A stretch of DNA of 64,000 bases, from the NCBI RefSeq assembly GCF_001899075.1, contig NZ_MKVA01000011.1, positions 776,212 through 840,211 on the forward strand, written 5' to 3'. The notes beneath the pieces are model-generated. The model saw nothing but the letters and a program-made list of their open reading frames with translations, ran no database searches and was not told the origin of the DNA. The translations under genes and the position numbers were made by a program. The stretch comes from Devosia sp. 67-54. GTDB taxonomy: Bacteria > Pseudomonadota > Alphaproteobacteria > Rhizobiales > Devosiaceae. Shown piece after piece: positions 55,804 to 64,000 of the stretch (position 1 is its first letter; every line of letters begins with the position of its first letter).

Positions 55804-57117
55804 CTAGGGCAGGGCGACCAGCTCGACTCGTCGGTTCTGGGCGCGGCCCTCGTCGGTGTCGTTGCTGGCAACGGGTTGCGAGAAGCCGCGACCGGAGGGC
55901 TGCAGACGGCTGCTGTCGATGCCATAGTCGCTGACCAGCGCCGCGACGACGCTCTGCGCCCGCCGTGACGACAACGACATGTTGTAGCTCTGGCTGCCGC
56001 GGTTGTCGGTGTGCCCGATGACCGCGAGCCTGAGCTGCGGCTGGCTTTGCAGCAACTGCGAGATCTGGTCGAGCGTCGGCCGAGAGTCCGGTTGCAGCGT
56101 GGCGCTGTTGGTGTCGAAGTGGAGCCCGTAGATGTTGACCGAGCCGTTGTCGCCGAGCTGTGCCGCCATCTGCGCGGCATCGACGACGGTGATATTGCCC
56201 TGCGGCGGCGCTGCCTGTAGTGGCTCGACGATCTCGACAAAGGCGGTCGTGAGCCCCTGGTCCTCGCCGACAAGGATGGCGACGTAAATCGCGCTGGCGC
56301 TGCCCACCGGTGCCGCAGCGGCGGCGGCGGTGACGAAAGGCGTGCTGGCGGGGCCCGGGGCGCCAGGCCCGCCGGGATCGGCGGCTACGTCGGGATTTGC
56401 CGCTCCCGGCCCGACCGCACCCGGCGCATTGTCGAAAGCCGTGAACGGATCGATTGACTCATTGGCATCCGTTTGCGCGTCGGGCGCGGTCGCCCGTGTA
56501 CCCGGTCCGACCATGTCGGGGGATGGGCCGGCGCTCGTGCTATCCATCGGCGCAACGTTGGGATCGGTTGGCGCGCCCGGGTCGAACATCGGCGTGTCCG
56601 GTGCCGGCGGCATCGAGGTGACATCGGCGTTCAGCGCGGCGAGAAAATAGCGGACATGCGTGCCGTAGCGCATGCTGTCGGAATTGTCGCTGTCGAGCTG
56701 CAGCCCGAGCGCGTAGTCGTCGGTCACCGAGCCGGTGAGGCAGGCGGCGTCGGCGCACTCGAACAGCACGGCGAAGCCCTTGGCCTCGAGCGCCGCGCGG
56801 TAGCTCTTGCTCACTTCGAGCGCGCCGTGGCCGGGGGCCATCTCGTAGCGGATCCTGGTGACCTTGCCTTCGACGTTCAGCCACTCCTGGCCGCTGCGGT
56901 CGGCAAGTGCATTGCGATTGAGCAGCGCCCCATAGTCGTGCGGCGCGATCAGCAGCGACGCTTCATCGTCTGCGACCGCCGTGTAGTAGATGATCGACGC
57001 TCCCGTGAAGCGGCCGACCAGCGGGTTGTCGGCGCTTCCGGCAACGTCATCGGCGAGGCCGGGACAGGCGACGACGGTCGCGGCGGCGAGAACGAGGAGG
57101 GTTTGAAGCGGGCGCAC
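55804..57117 (-). CDS. Exported DUF4892-like/OmpA-like protein
   Basis: A 437-aa protein from the GTG at 57117, which has GGAGA 7 nt upstream. The signal peptide is cut near residue 24. An N-terminal domain (about 25-175, RIRYEMAPGHGALEVSKSYR and LEAKGFAVLFECADAACLTG) resembles DUF4892. A Pro/Asp-rich linker (about 190-270) and a C-terminal OmpA peptidoglycan-binding domain follow (NIYGLHFDTNSATLQPDSRP, then RLAVIGHTDNRGSQSYNMSL). It probably links an outer-layer element to the cell wall. Divergent from the giant propeller gene with 128 bp between. Confidence 0.8.
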   Translation of the reverse strand: MRPLQTLLVLAAATVVACPGLADDVAGSADNPLVGRFTGASIIYYTAVADDEASLLIAPHDYGALLNRNALADRSGQEWLNVEGKVTRIRYEMAPGHGALEVSKSYRAALEAKGFAVLFECADAACLTGSVTDDYALGLQLDSDNSDSMRYGTHVRYFLAALNADVTSMPPAPDTPMFDPGAPTDPNVAPMDSTSAGPSPDMVGPGTRATAPDAQTDANESIDPFTAFDNAPGAVGPGAANPDVAADPGGPGAPGPASTPFVTAAAAAAPVGSASAIYVAILVGEDQGLTTAFVEIVEPLQAAPPQGNITVVDAAQMAAQLGDNGSVNIYGLHFDTNSATLQPDSRPTLDQISQLLQSQPQLRLAVIGHTDNRGSQSYNMSLSSRRAQSVVAALVSDYGIDSSRLQPSGRGFSQPVASNDTDEGRAQNRRVELVALP

Positions 57118-57245
57118 GGCAGTCTCCACGCAGGCAAGAACACCTTGTGATGCATGAATAACCGCGTTGTCCTCCCCCAATCGGGTGAATACACCAGTCT
57201 GCAGTATCGCAGATAGTCCTTTGGGGCAGAGGCCGGGGACGTCTC

Positions 57246-60200
57246 GTGATCAGGCAGGTGGTCGGCGCTGTTTTGGTGATGGCGGCTCTCCTGGGCGCGT
57301 CGCACCCGGCCGCGGCCAAGGGATTGGGCGCCATCTACGCGCCCGCCCCCTATTCCCTGCTCGAGGAATTCTTCATAGGCGACAATGGCGCCGTGCGCAT
57401 GGTGCGCAAGGAGCACAACGGCCGCTGGCGCCAGCCCTACGACATCACCCCCCCCAATTGGGGCATCCCGGATTCGCCCGTGACCGCCATCTGGTCGGTC
57501 CAGAACGACCAACTCGAAATCTTCTGGGCCGATGGCGCCGGCGCCATCAGCCTGATCTGGACCGATCACGACCACTGGCATGCGCCTGTCAAGATCAGCC
57601 CCGCCGGCTATGTGGCGCCAGGTGCGCAGCTCTCCGGCGTCTGGCAGACCGGCGAGCACGAGATGGAGCTCTTCGGCATCGACGCGCGCGGCGCGCTCAA
57701 GATGCTGTGGAAGAAGGACAACGGCAAATGGCAGACGTCGGCCGACATGAGCGTGCCGAACTATGCCGTTCCCGGTGGGCCGGTGAGCGCCGTGTTCCAG
57801 CCGGCCGGCCGCTGCCCCGAAGTGTTCACCATCGGCCTTGATGGCGCGATCAATGTCGTCTGGAAGTGCGCCGACAATCCGTGGGCGGCGAGCCCGCCGC
57901 TGACGGCGCCCGGCGTGGCCGATCCCCACGCGCAGCTGACCTCGACCTATTACGACAAGGCCACAAACCTGATCGAGGTGTTCTGGATCGACCAGAAGGG
58001 CGCGATGCACGCGCTGTGGAGCTATCCCGGCGGCAAATGGGTGCACGACACCATCAGCGCGCCGGGCATCGCTCCGCCTGGGTCATCGGTGTCGGCGGTG
58101 TACCAGCCCCTGCACGATCACCTCGAAGTCTTCGGCATCACGCCCAAAGGCGGTGTCTTCGTCGAATGGCGCAGCGTGCAAAGTCGCTGGACCGGGCCGC
58201 AGACCATCGTCAAGGACGGAACGCTGCCGCTCGATGCCACGCTGCGGGGCGTCTTCCAGCCGGAGAACAACCAGCTCGAAGTCTTCTATCTCGATGCGGT
58301 CGGCCAGCTGTGGGACGTCTTCAAGGCGAACGACTCCGGCTGGTCGGTGCCGCCGGTAAAGCTCACCGACGTCGCCGGCGCTTCGCTGCTGAAGGCCGGC
58401 GATTGCTCCGTCTATTTCCACAAATGGAGCAACGGCAAGATCGCTCCGGACGACTACATGACGAGCGAGTGCGCGCGCGTCACCGGCATCACCGCCTATT
58501 GCGACGCGCAGGACGCCTTCATCGCGCAGGACCTTTACGGCCCGCAGGGCAACAAGAAGCGGCTCATCTGCGTGCCCTATTCCCGCCCCGACAGCATCGG
58601 CGAACAGGCGGCGCACATCGTGCGTGGCGTCGAGCAGGGCCTGAGCGATGCGCTGATCGCCGCGGCGCCCTATCTGGGGCCGGCGACGGAAGGCGTCAGC
58701 TGCATCAACGGCGTGCTTTTCGCCTGCGCGGCGCTCGCGCTCGATGTCGTCGACATTGTGGCCGGCAACAAGATTCCGCAGGACGTGAAGCTGTTCGCCG
58801 ACCAGGCCATCAGTTGCGCCGGGGGCGGCTATGTCGAATGTGCGTCGCTGGGCGAGCGCAGCATCGAAAAGCTCTCCGGCGTGAAGATTCCGGCTTCCGA
58901 CGTGGTGCAGGTCCTCAGCGACGTCAGCGACTGCAAGAACCGCATCTATGCCGCCTGCGCCCGTCTGGGCCAGCAGGCCGCCAGCGCCGCGGGCCTGCCG
59001 CCCGACTTCCTGCCCTCCAACGTCGCCTCCGTGCTCAGCAGCGGCCAGAAATGCCTGATCGAGGAAGACAGCGAGGCGACGCCCGAGGAGCAGAAGGAAA
59101 ACACCGTCGACAGCTGCCGGGACCTCGGCCTGTCCCTGGCCACGGCGGCCGGCGTCAACCAGAACGTGGTCGACGCCACCAAGAATGGCATCGATTGCGC
59201 CAATGGCGATGAAAACGCCTGCAAGCAACTCGGTCTCGCCGCCGCCCGCGCGCTGGTTCCCGCGGCGCTCACCAAGGCCTCGGACCAATATGGCCTGCGC
59301 TGCATCAACGGCGACGCAGCGTCGTGCTATCCGATCGCCATTGCGGCGGTCGACGCGGCGGGCCTGCCGACGGGCGACATCGGCGCGATGCATGCATGCG
59401 CCAACGGCGACATGGCGACATGCCAGAAGCTCGTCACCAAAATGACCGGCTTGCCGGTGGGCACCGGACTGGAAACCGTGCAGGCCGTCAGCCGCTGCTC
59501 GGACGGCGATGCGCAGGCCTGCATCGATCTCGCCAAGAGCGCGGTGAGCAAATACGACCGCACCACCGGCACGATGGTCACCGACAATCTCCTGGGCGTC
59601 ACCGGCAAGGGTCTCGCCAAGCGGCTCAGCGTCGCCCGGACGGTCGGGTTCTCCGATTGGGTGACCAAGAGCCCGGCGCCGGCCAGCGCCGCCGCGAACG
59701 ATATTCCAACTGCTCCGTCGCCGGCCGCCGCCGCGGATTTCGGCGGCAACTGGTCGACCCAGGTACAGAACGGCACCGTCTACCCCATGACGTTGACGCA
59801 GGACGGCGCCGGGCATGTGACCGGCTCGTACCCCGACGGCACCATCAGCGACGGCGTCGTTGTCGACTACACGCTCTATGCCCACTGGCAGCAGGGCGCC
59901 GCCAATGGTCTGCTGCAGTTCAACATTGTGCAGAACGGGCAGAGTTTCGCCGGCTTCTGGGCGCGGGCCGATCACGCGACAAACGGCACCTGGATCGGAA
60001 CGCGGCAGCAGCCAGCCGCGAGGACGCAGGTTCCTGTGTCGACGACGGAGCAACAGCAGCTGAAGCAGCAGGCATCGCAGACGCCGCAGGCTGAGACACA
60101 GCAGAAGTCGCCCCAGGCCCAGCAGAAGGCGCCTCCGGTCGAGCTGATCAAGCCGGCCCCACCGGTCGTGGTGACGCCGCCGCCCAAACAGATCGTGCTG

Positions 60201-60989
60201 CCGCAGGGCCAGTGCCCGGCGAACGTGGCGTCGGCAACCCAGCAGCTCCAGATCCTGGCAGGCCGGCTCGGCGATCCGATCGGCAAGATCGCCGCGGGCA
60301 CGCGCCTGCAATGCCTCGCCTGCGACCAGAGCTGGTGCCTGATCGGCAGCAACAACCCGAACTCGACGGTGCCGCGCCAGCAACTGCGTTTCGAGATGCC
60401 GCAGCCGGTGAAGCCCACGCCGGCGCCCGAGGCGCAGCAGCAGATCAAGCCTACGCCGCCTCTGCCGCAGCTTCAGATCAAAAAGCCGGTGGAGCCGACA
60501 CCGCCGCAGCAGGCCAAGGCGCCGGTGCAGCCCAAGCCCGAACCGAAGCCCGAGCCGAAGCCCGCGTCGGAACCTGCGCCTGCGCCCGAGGTCGCCAATT
60601 TCGATGGCCACTGGAACGTGTTCACCAGCACCGGCCTCGTCGAGCAGTTCGAGCTGCATCAGCAGGGGGTGGTGGTTGTCGGCGGCTTCACCGACACCTA
60701 CGGGACGTCGGCGCAGGTGAACGGCGCCGTCAGCGGGCGGACGCTGACGCTGCAATGGGCCAACAACCGGGGCTATACCGGCGTCGGGACCTTCACCATG
60801 CACGACGACAAGCAGTCGTTCGACGGCCGGTTCGGGGTGAACACCATCCCGCCGTTCCAGCAGATATCGAACTACGCCAATGGCGGCACCTGGCAGACCT
60901 TCGTGCCGGAGCAGGCCTCGCCCGACGACCTCACCATGTATGGCGGCTGCTCGTCCTGCAACGACGCACCGTCAAACGTGGTCAAATGA
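57246..60989 (+). CDS. Giant exported mosaic protein with seven-blade propeller repeats (1)
   Basis: 1247 aa, GTG start at 57246, signal peptide to about residue 24. Residues 25-380 are seven repeats of about 50 residues (for example QLEVFYLDAVGQLWDVFK and LEVFGITPKGGVFVEW), which suggests a lectin-type beta-propeller. Residues 387-815 are helical Cys-containing repeats of form CxxGxxxxC. A beta-barrel-like module (about 831-920) follows, then a Gln-rich linker, an SH3-like Cys module (about 987-1057, LQCLACDQSWCLIGSNNPNS), a Pro-Lys-Glu linker, a second barrel-like module (about 1117-1220) and a final YGGCSSC motif. I do not recognise a named family for the whole. The repeats alone recall sugar-binding propellers. 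Confidence 0.75.
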   Translation: MIRQVVGAVLVMAALLGASHPAAAKGLGAIYAPAPYSLLEEFFIGDNGAVRMVRKEHNGRWRQPYDITPPNWGIPDSPVTAIWSVQNDQLEIFWADGAGAISLIWTDHDHWHAPVKISPAGYVAPGAQLSGVWQTGEHEMELFGIDARGALKMLWKKDNGKWQTSADMSVPNYAVPGGPVSAVFQPAGRCPEVFTIGLDGAINVVWKCADNPWAASPPLTAPGVADPHAQLTSTYYDKATNLIEVFWIDQKGAMHALWSYPGGKWVHDTISAPGIAPPGSSVSAVYQPLHDHLEVFGITPKGGVFVEWRSVQSRWTGPQTIVKDGTLPLDATLRGVFQPENNQLEVFYLDAVGQLWDVFKANDSGWSVPPVKLTDVAGASLLKAGDCSVYFHKWSNGKIAPDDYMTSECARVTGITAYCDAQDAFIAQDLYGPQGNKKRLICVPYSRPDSIGEQAAHIVRGVEQGLSDALIAAAPYLGPATEGVSCINGVLFACAALALDVVDIVAGNKIPQDVKLFADQAISCAGGGYVECASLGERSIEKLSGVKIPASDVVQVLSDVSDCKNRIYAACARLGQQAASAAGLPPDFLPSNVASVLSSGQKCLIEEDSEATPEEQKENTVDSCRDLGLSLATAAGVNQNVVDATKNGIDCANGDENACKQLGLAAARALVPAALTKASDQYGLRCINGDAASCYPIAIAAVDAAGLPTGDIGAMHACANGDMATCQKLVTKMTGLPVGTGLETVQAVSRCSDGDAQACIDLAKSAVSKYDRTTGTMVTDNLLGVTGKGLAKRLSVARTVGFSDWVTKSPAPASAAANDIPTAPSPAAAADFGGNWSTQVQNGTVYPMTLTQDGAGHVTGSYPDGTISDGVVVDYTLYAHWQQGAANGLLQFNIVQNGQSFAGFWARADHATNGTWIGTRQQPAARTQVPVSTTEQQQLKQQASQTPQAETQQKSPQAQQKAPPVELIKPAPPVVVTPPPKQIVLPQGQCPANVASATQQLQILAGRLGDPIGKIAAGTRLQCLACDQSWCLIGSNNPNSTVPRQQLRFEMPQPVKPTPAPEAQQQIKPTPPLPQLQIKKPVEPTPPQQAKAPVQPKPEPKPEPKPASEPAPAPEVANFDGHWNVFTSTGLVEQFELHQQGVVVVGGFTDTYGTSAQVNGAVSGRTLTLQWANNRGYTGVGTFTMHDDKQSFDGRFGVNTIPPFQQISNYANGGTWQTFVPEQASPDDLTMYGGCSSCNDAPSNVVK
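60487..60613 (+). repeat. Near-identical coding direct repeat, copy 1 (copy 2 at 63887-64000)
   Basis: The Pro-rich linker and the start of the barrel module of the first giant gene recur almost base for base in the second, offset 3400 bp. Copy 1 has an extra 12-bp unit (one more PKPE). The SH3-like stretch around 60180-60380 is also near-identical to 63630-63830. Flanking codons differ more, which points to recombination or gene conversion. Confidence 0.85.
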
Positions 60990-61029
60990 GAGATCACGCC
61001 AACCGGAACACCGCTCTGGAGACCCTCTT

Positions 61030-64000
61030 GTGCTGATGCTGGTACGCCGACTCCCGGCACTTGCGCTGCTGCTCTGCGCGCTGCTCTGCGCCGCCCCCGT
61101 ATTTGCCAAATCTGGGGTCGCGGCGATCTGGGAGCCTGGAAAATACAACCAGCTCGAGGTGTTCTTCAGCGACCACAGCGGCGCCATCCACGAGATCAAG
61201 AAGGGGAGCGACTACTACTGGCACCAGCCCTCCTACGTCACCCCCAGCGGCTGGGCCGTTCCGGGCGGCGAGGTTCTCGCACTCTGGCAGACGTTGAACG
61301 ACCAACTCGAAGTGTTCTGGGTCGACGGCGCCGGCGCCCTCGGCGTGCAGTGGAAGGACCACGACAGCCAGTGGCGCGGTCCCGCCAAGCTGACCGGTCC
61401 GGGCTTTGCGGCGCCAGGCTCGCCGCTGGCCGGCTTCTGGCAGCCGACATACCACCAGCTGCATGTCTTCGGCATCACCACCGATGGCGCCATCGACATG
61501 CTCTACAAGACCGACAACGGCAAGTGGAGCGCGCCGACCCGCATGACAGGGCCGGGCGCTGCCGTGCCGGGAAGCCAGCCGGTGGCGATCTATCAGCCGA
61601 CCGGCGGCGAGAGCCAGCTGTTCTACACCGGGTCTGACGGCTCGGTGAACCTGCTGTGGAAGCCCTACAACGAGAAGTGGCGCCCGCCCTTCGCCATTGC
61701 TGGGCCCGGCACCGCCGCGCCCGGCGCGTGGCTGACCGGGCTTTACTACGCGCCCTATGACCAGCTCGAGATATTCTACACCAACCCGGCGGGGGCGGTG
61801 AACGTCACCTGGAAGCACGGCGAGAACATCTTCGCCTGGAATACCCAGACCATTACCGGTGCGAATTTCTCGGCGCCCGGCGCGCCCATCACCTCGGGTT
61901 ACATTCCCGCCGACAACCACCTCGAGGTTTTCAGCACCGGTGGCCTCGGCACCGTCAACGACGTCTGGAAGCAGAACAATGGCGGCTGGGCCCCGGCCTT
62001 CAACACGACCCCCACGGGATCCGTGCCTCCTGGCAACACCCTGAGCGCCGCAACGCTCCCCAACCCGTTGCAGCTCGAAGTCTTCTATCGGGACGCCAAC
62101 GGCGCCATCTGGGACACATGGAAAAAGGGCAACGAACCGTGGCGGCCGCCGGTGCAGCTCACCGGCGACGGCGGCCAGTCGATCATCAGCAAGGACTACT
62201 GCCTGGCCTATTGGCGCGACTGGTACAACGGCCGCCGCTCCGTATCGGCCGGCATGGCGATGGATTGCAAGCCGTATGCCAGCGACGTCTGCCGCTATTG
62301 GCACATGACGGCGCCGCCGCTCTACATCTTCAACGACAACAACATGTACATCCTGCTCAACCATTCGCGGACGCGGGATCCCGATTTCCCCACCACCTAC
62401 CAGGAGCTGGTCGACGCCAATGGCGACAACTCCTTCGGCGGCCCGGTGAACTGGTACAAGGGGGCGATCGGCGGCAACAATGACGGCGCCGGCGGTGGCC
62501 AGATCCTGAGCGGCAAGTTCAACGTCTATAGCGGACTGATCCGCTTCTCGCTCCGGCTCGACAAGGAGCGGCGCGGCGATGCGGGCTTCCCGATCGAGGT
62601 CTACAACGGCAGCCTGGACGAGATCTATCACTCGCCCGACACGCGCGGTGTCTACGCCAGCACGCGCGGCCTCTTCACCGCCATGAACGGCAAGCCGTTC
62701 GGCAGCTGGCGGGCGCCGGTGCCCAACAGCGACCGTCCGCCGGCGGTCTACTGCGCCGAATCCGACCTGATGATCAAGGACACGCCCCCCGGACCGGCGC
62801 GCGACCGCATCCCGCAAATACCGGTCAAGCCCAAGCCCGGCGCCTATGCATCGTTCGCCGGCGAGTGGGTCACCCGCAGCGGCGATCGCACCTACACCAT
62901 GCGGCTGAAGCAGGACGCCGCCGGCAACGTCACCGGCGACTACGGTGCCGGCACCATCAGCAAGGGCGTCGTCGTCGATCGCGATCTCTACGCCGTGTGG
63001 ACACAGGGTGCCAGCAGCGGCACGCTGATGTATCACCTCGCGCCCGATGGCACGACATTCGCCGGCGTCTGGCAGGACAAGGACACGATCACGAAGCCGG
63101 TACAGGGAAACATCACCGGCATCTGGGATGGCTACTCCAAGGCCAAGTATGGGCCGATCGACAAGACCGGAGCGTTCAACGGCAGCTTCCTGCTCGACAA
63201 GAATCCGGGCGAGCGGGTCGACCTGAACATCACCACCAGGAACGGCAAGTTCGGCGGCAGCTTCCCAGGCGGCGCCTTCCTCGGCAATGTCATTTCGTTC
63301 AAGGGACACCCGACCGAGCTCGTCGGCGACTTCACGCTGGGCAAAGACATCTTCGGCAAGGGCAGCCTCTTCCTCTACCCGGACGGCAAGGGCTTCTCCG
63401 GCTTCTGGCATTCGGGGCTTGCCAGCTCGTATGCGTGGAGCGGCTGGTTCCAGGCGCCGCCATCGGCCAATGTCGACGACCTCGTCCAATATGGCGGCTG
63501 TTCGAGCTGCAATTCCGATCCGAACGCGCCGGCGCCGGCGGCGGTCCAGCCGACACCACCGCGGGAGCCACCGCCCTCGCAGCCGCCGGTCGTGCTGGCG
63601 GCGCCACCGGCCGCGCCGGTCGTGGTGACGCCGCCGCCCAAGCAGATCGTGCTGCCGCAGGGCCAGTGCCCGGCACCGGCTGCTACGGCCACGTCGGCGC
63701 TCAACATCCGGCTCGGCAGCAACGGCGACATCGTCGCGCAGGTGGCGAAAGGGTCGCGCCTGCAGTGCCTCGCCTGCGACCAGAACTGGTGCCTGATCGG
63801 CAGCAACAACCCGAACTCGACGGTGTCGCGCAAGCTCCTGCAGTTCGACACGCCGCAGCCGACTGAAACCACCGCCACGCCGCCAGCGGTGGAGCCGACA
63901 CCGCCGCAGCAGGCCAAGGCGCCGGTGCAGCCCAAGCCCGAGCCGAAGCCCGCGTCGGAACCTGCGCCTGCGCCCGAGGTCGCCAATTTCGATGGCCACT
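61030..64000 (+). CDS. Giant exported mosaic protein with seven-blade propeller repeats (2), cut by window end
   Basis: At least 990 aa. The frame is open from 61030 to the end of the window. GTG at 61030 has GGAGA at 7 nt; ATG at 61036 is also possible. Signal peptide to about residue 27, then seven repeats (about 28-385) like those of the preceding gene, for example NQLEVFFSDHSGAIHEIKK and LEVFYRDANGAIWDTWKK. A Cys/Trp-rich region (about 387-600), two barrel-like modules (about 607-690 and 694-810), YGGCSSC at about 820, a Pro-rich linker, the SH3-like module (877-945) and the beginning of the last barrel (FDGH) follow. Only 40 bp separate it from its paralogue. Confidence 0.75.
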   Translation, partial: MLMLVRRLPALALLLCALLCAAPVFAKSGVAAIWEPGKYNQLEVFFSDHSGAIHEIKKGSDYYWHQPSYVTPSGWAVPGGEVLALWQTLNDQLEVFWVDGAGALGVQWKDHDSQWRGPAKLTGPGFAAPGSPLAGFWQPTYHQLHVFGITTDGAIDMLYKTDNGKWSAPTRMTGPGAAVPGSQPVAIYQPTGGESQLFYTGSDGSVNLLWKPYNEKWRPPFAIAGPGTAAPGAWLTGLYYAPYDQLEIFYTNPAGAVNVTWKHGENIFAWNTQTITGANFSAPGAPITSGYIPADNHLEVFSTGGLGTVNDVWKQNNGGWAPAFNTTPTGSVPPGNTLSAATLPNPLQLEVFYRDANGAIWDTWKKGNEPWRPPVQLTGDGGQSIISKDYCLAYWRDWYNGRRSVSAGMAMDCKPYASDVCRYWHMTAPPLYIFNDNNMYILLNHSRTRDPDFPTTYQELVDANGDNSFGGPVNWYKGAIGGNNDGAGGGQILSGKFNVYSGLIRFSLRLDKERRGDAGFPIEVYNGSLDEIYHSPDTRGVYASTRGLFTAMNGKPFGSWRAPVPNSDRPPAVYCAESDLMIKDTPPGPARDRIPQIPVKPKPGAYASFAGEWVTRSGDRTYTMRLKQDAAGNVTGDYGAGTISKGVVVDRDLYAVWTQGASSGTLMYHLAPDGTTFAGVWQDKDTITKPVQGNITGIWDGYSKAKYGPIDKTGAFNGSFLLDKNPGERVDLNITTRNGKFGGSFPGGAFLGNVISFKGHPTELVGDFTLGKDIFGKGSLFLYPDGKGFSGFWHSGLASSYAWSGWFQAPPSANVDDLVQYGGCSSCNSDPNAPAPAAVQPTPPREPPPSQPPVVLAAPPAAPVVVTPPPKQIVLPQGQCPAPAATATSALNIRLGSNGDIVAQVAKGSRLQCLACDQNWCLIGSNNPNSTVSRKLLQFDTPQPTETTATPPAVEPTPPQQAKAPVQPKPEPKPASEPAPAPEVANFDGH

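Noticed and set aside
60994..63999. 1001-codon minus-strand frame opposite the second giant gene
   Set aside because: It mirrors the repeats of the plus-strand gene; the plus strand has a signal peptide, a ribosome-binding site and close paralogy with its neighbour, whereas the minus frame is Arg/Gly/Val-rich shadow.
49955..64000. A second tRNA-Arg end as attachment site
   Set aside because: I looked for a repeat of the T arm and acceptor sequence across the island and saw none, so the far border was not assigned.

Overview
The window is about 68% GC and reads as the chromosome of an alphaproteobacterium of the order Hyphomicrobiales (Rhizobiales). The Devosia group is my best guess, but only a guess. 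The evidence is the gene order: ffs, dnaX, ybaB, recR; def, fmt, truA, dapE, dapD, HAD nucleotidase, argB; and engB, yidC, rnpA, rpmH form the housekeeping backbone expected for this order. A Flp/Tad pilus locus lies at the left end. Coding density is high and most long antisense reading frames are shadows of high-GC genes.

Region 1 (1-7.6 kb) holds the distal part of a Flp/Tad pilus locus (cpaB fragment, cpaC, cpaE, cpaF, tadB, tadC) with a convergent TPR lipoprotein (tadD-like). Region 2 (7.7-14.6 kb) is mixed metabolism: an M17 aminopeptidase, a MarR-GNAT fusion regulator, a ghrA-type reductase, a membrane-anchored cytochrome c, prephenate dehydratase, a PilZ protein and small exported proteins. 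Region 3 (14.6-18.6 kb) starts with the SRP RNA gene and then carries an apparently inserted redox operon: a Tat-exported flavoprotein, a cytochrome c and a pseudoazurin. This operon faces a MarR regulator across a pair of matching palindromic boxes, and it separates ffs from dnaX-ybaB-recR. Region 4 (18.6-36.5 kb) is the DNA-replication, recombination, translation and lysine/arginine biosynthesis backbone, interspersed with three DUF805 membrane proteins, two paralogous membrane proteins, a DHA2 exporter and small stress-type proteins.

Region 5 (36.6-40.2 kb) has an ECF sigma factor and a translationally coupled RskA-type anti-sigma factor, followed by an exported fasciclin protein and an exported methionine sulfoxide reductase B. 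This suggests an envelope oxidative-stress regulon of the SigK type. The gap between the anti-sigma gene and the fasciclin gene contains three segments that can form two mutually exclusive hairpins. Region 6 (40.4-49.8 kb) holds engB, a steroid 5-alpha-reductase-like protein, a sulfotransferase-like protein, yidC-rnpA-rpmH, a methyltransferase, a flavin disulfide-oxidoreductase homologue lacking its redox cysteines, and an orphan sensor kinase.

Region 7 (49.88-54.5 kb) is a decayed genomic island at a tRNA-Arg(ACG) gene. A broken serine-recombinase tail reads directly into the tRNA. A Zn/Cd/Pb P-type ATPase and its divergent MerR regulator follow, with a textbook 19-bp-spacer MerR promoter, then an IS481-type transposase relic and a twice-frameshifted AbfB-like lectin gene.

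Region 8 (54.6-64 kb) is the least familiar part: a LuxR-type regulator, an exported DUF4892/OmpA-like protein, and, divergent from it, two giant exported paralogues in tandem (1247 aa and more than 990 aa). Each has an N-terminal seven-blade propeller-like repeat array, then modules of beta-barrel-like, SH3-like and Pro-rich sequence and a YGGCSSC motif. Their linkers are almost identical at DNA level. This is the best candidate in the window for an undescribed cell-surface system.
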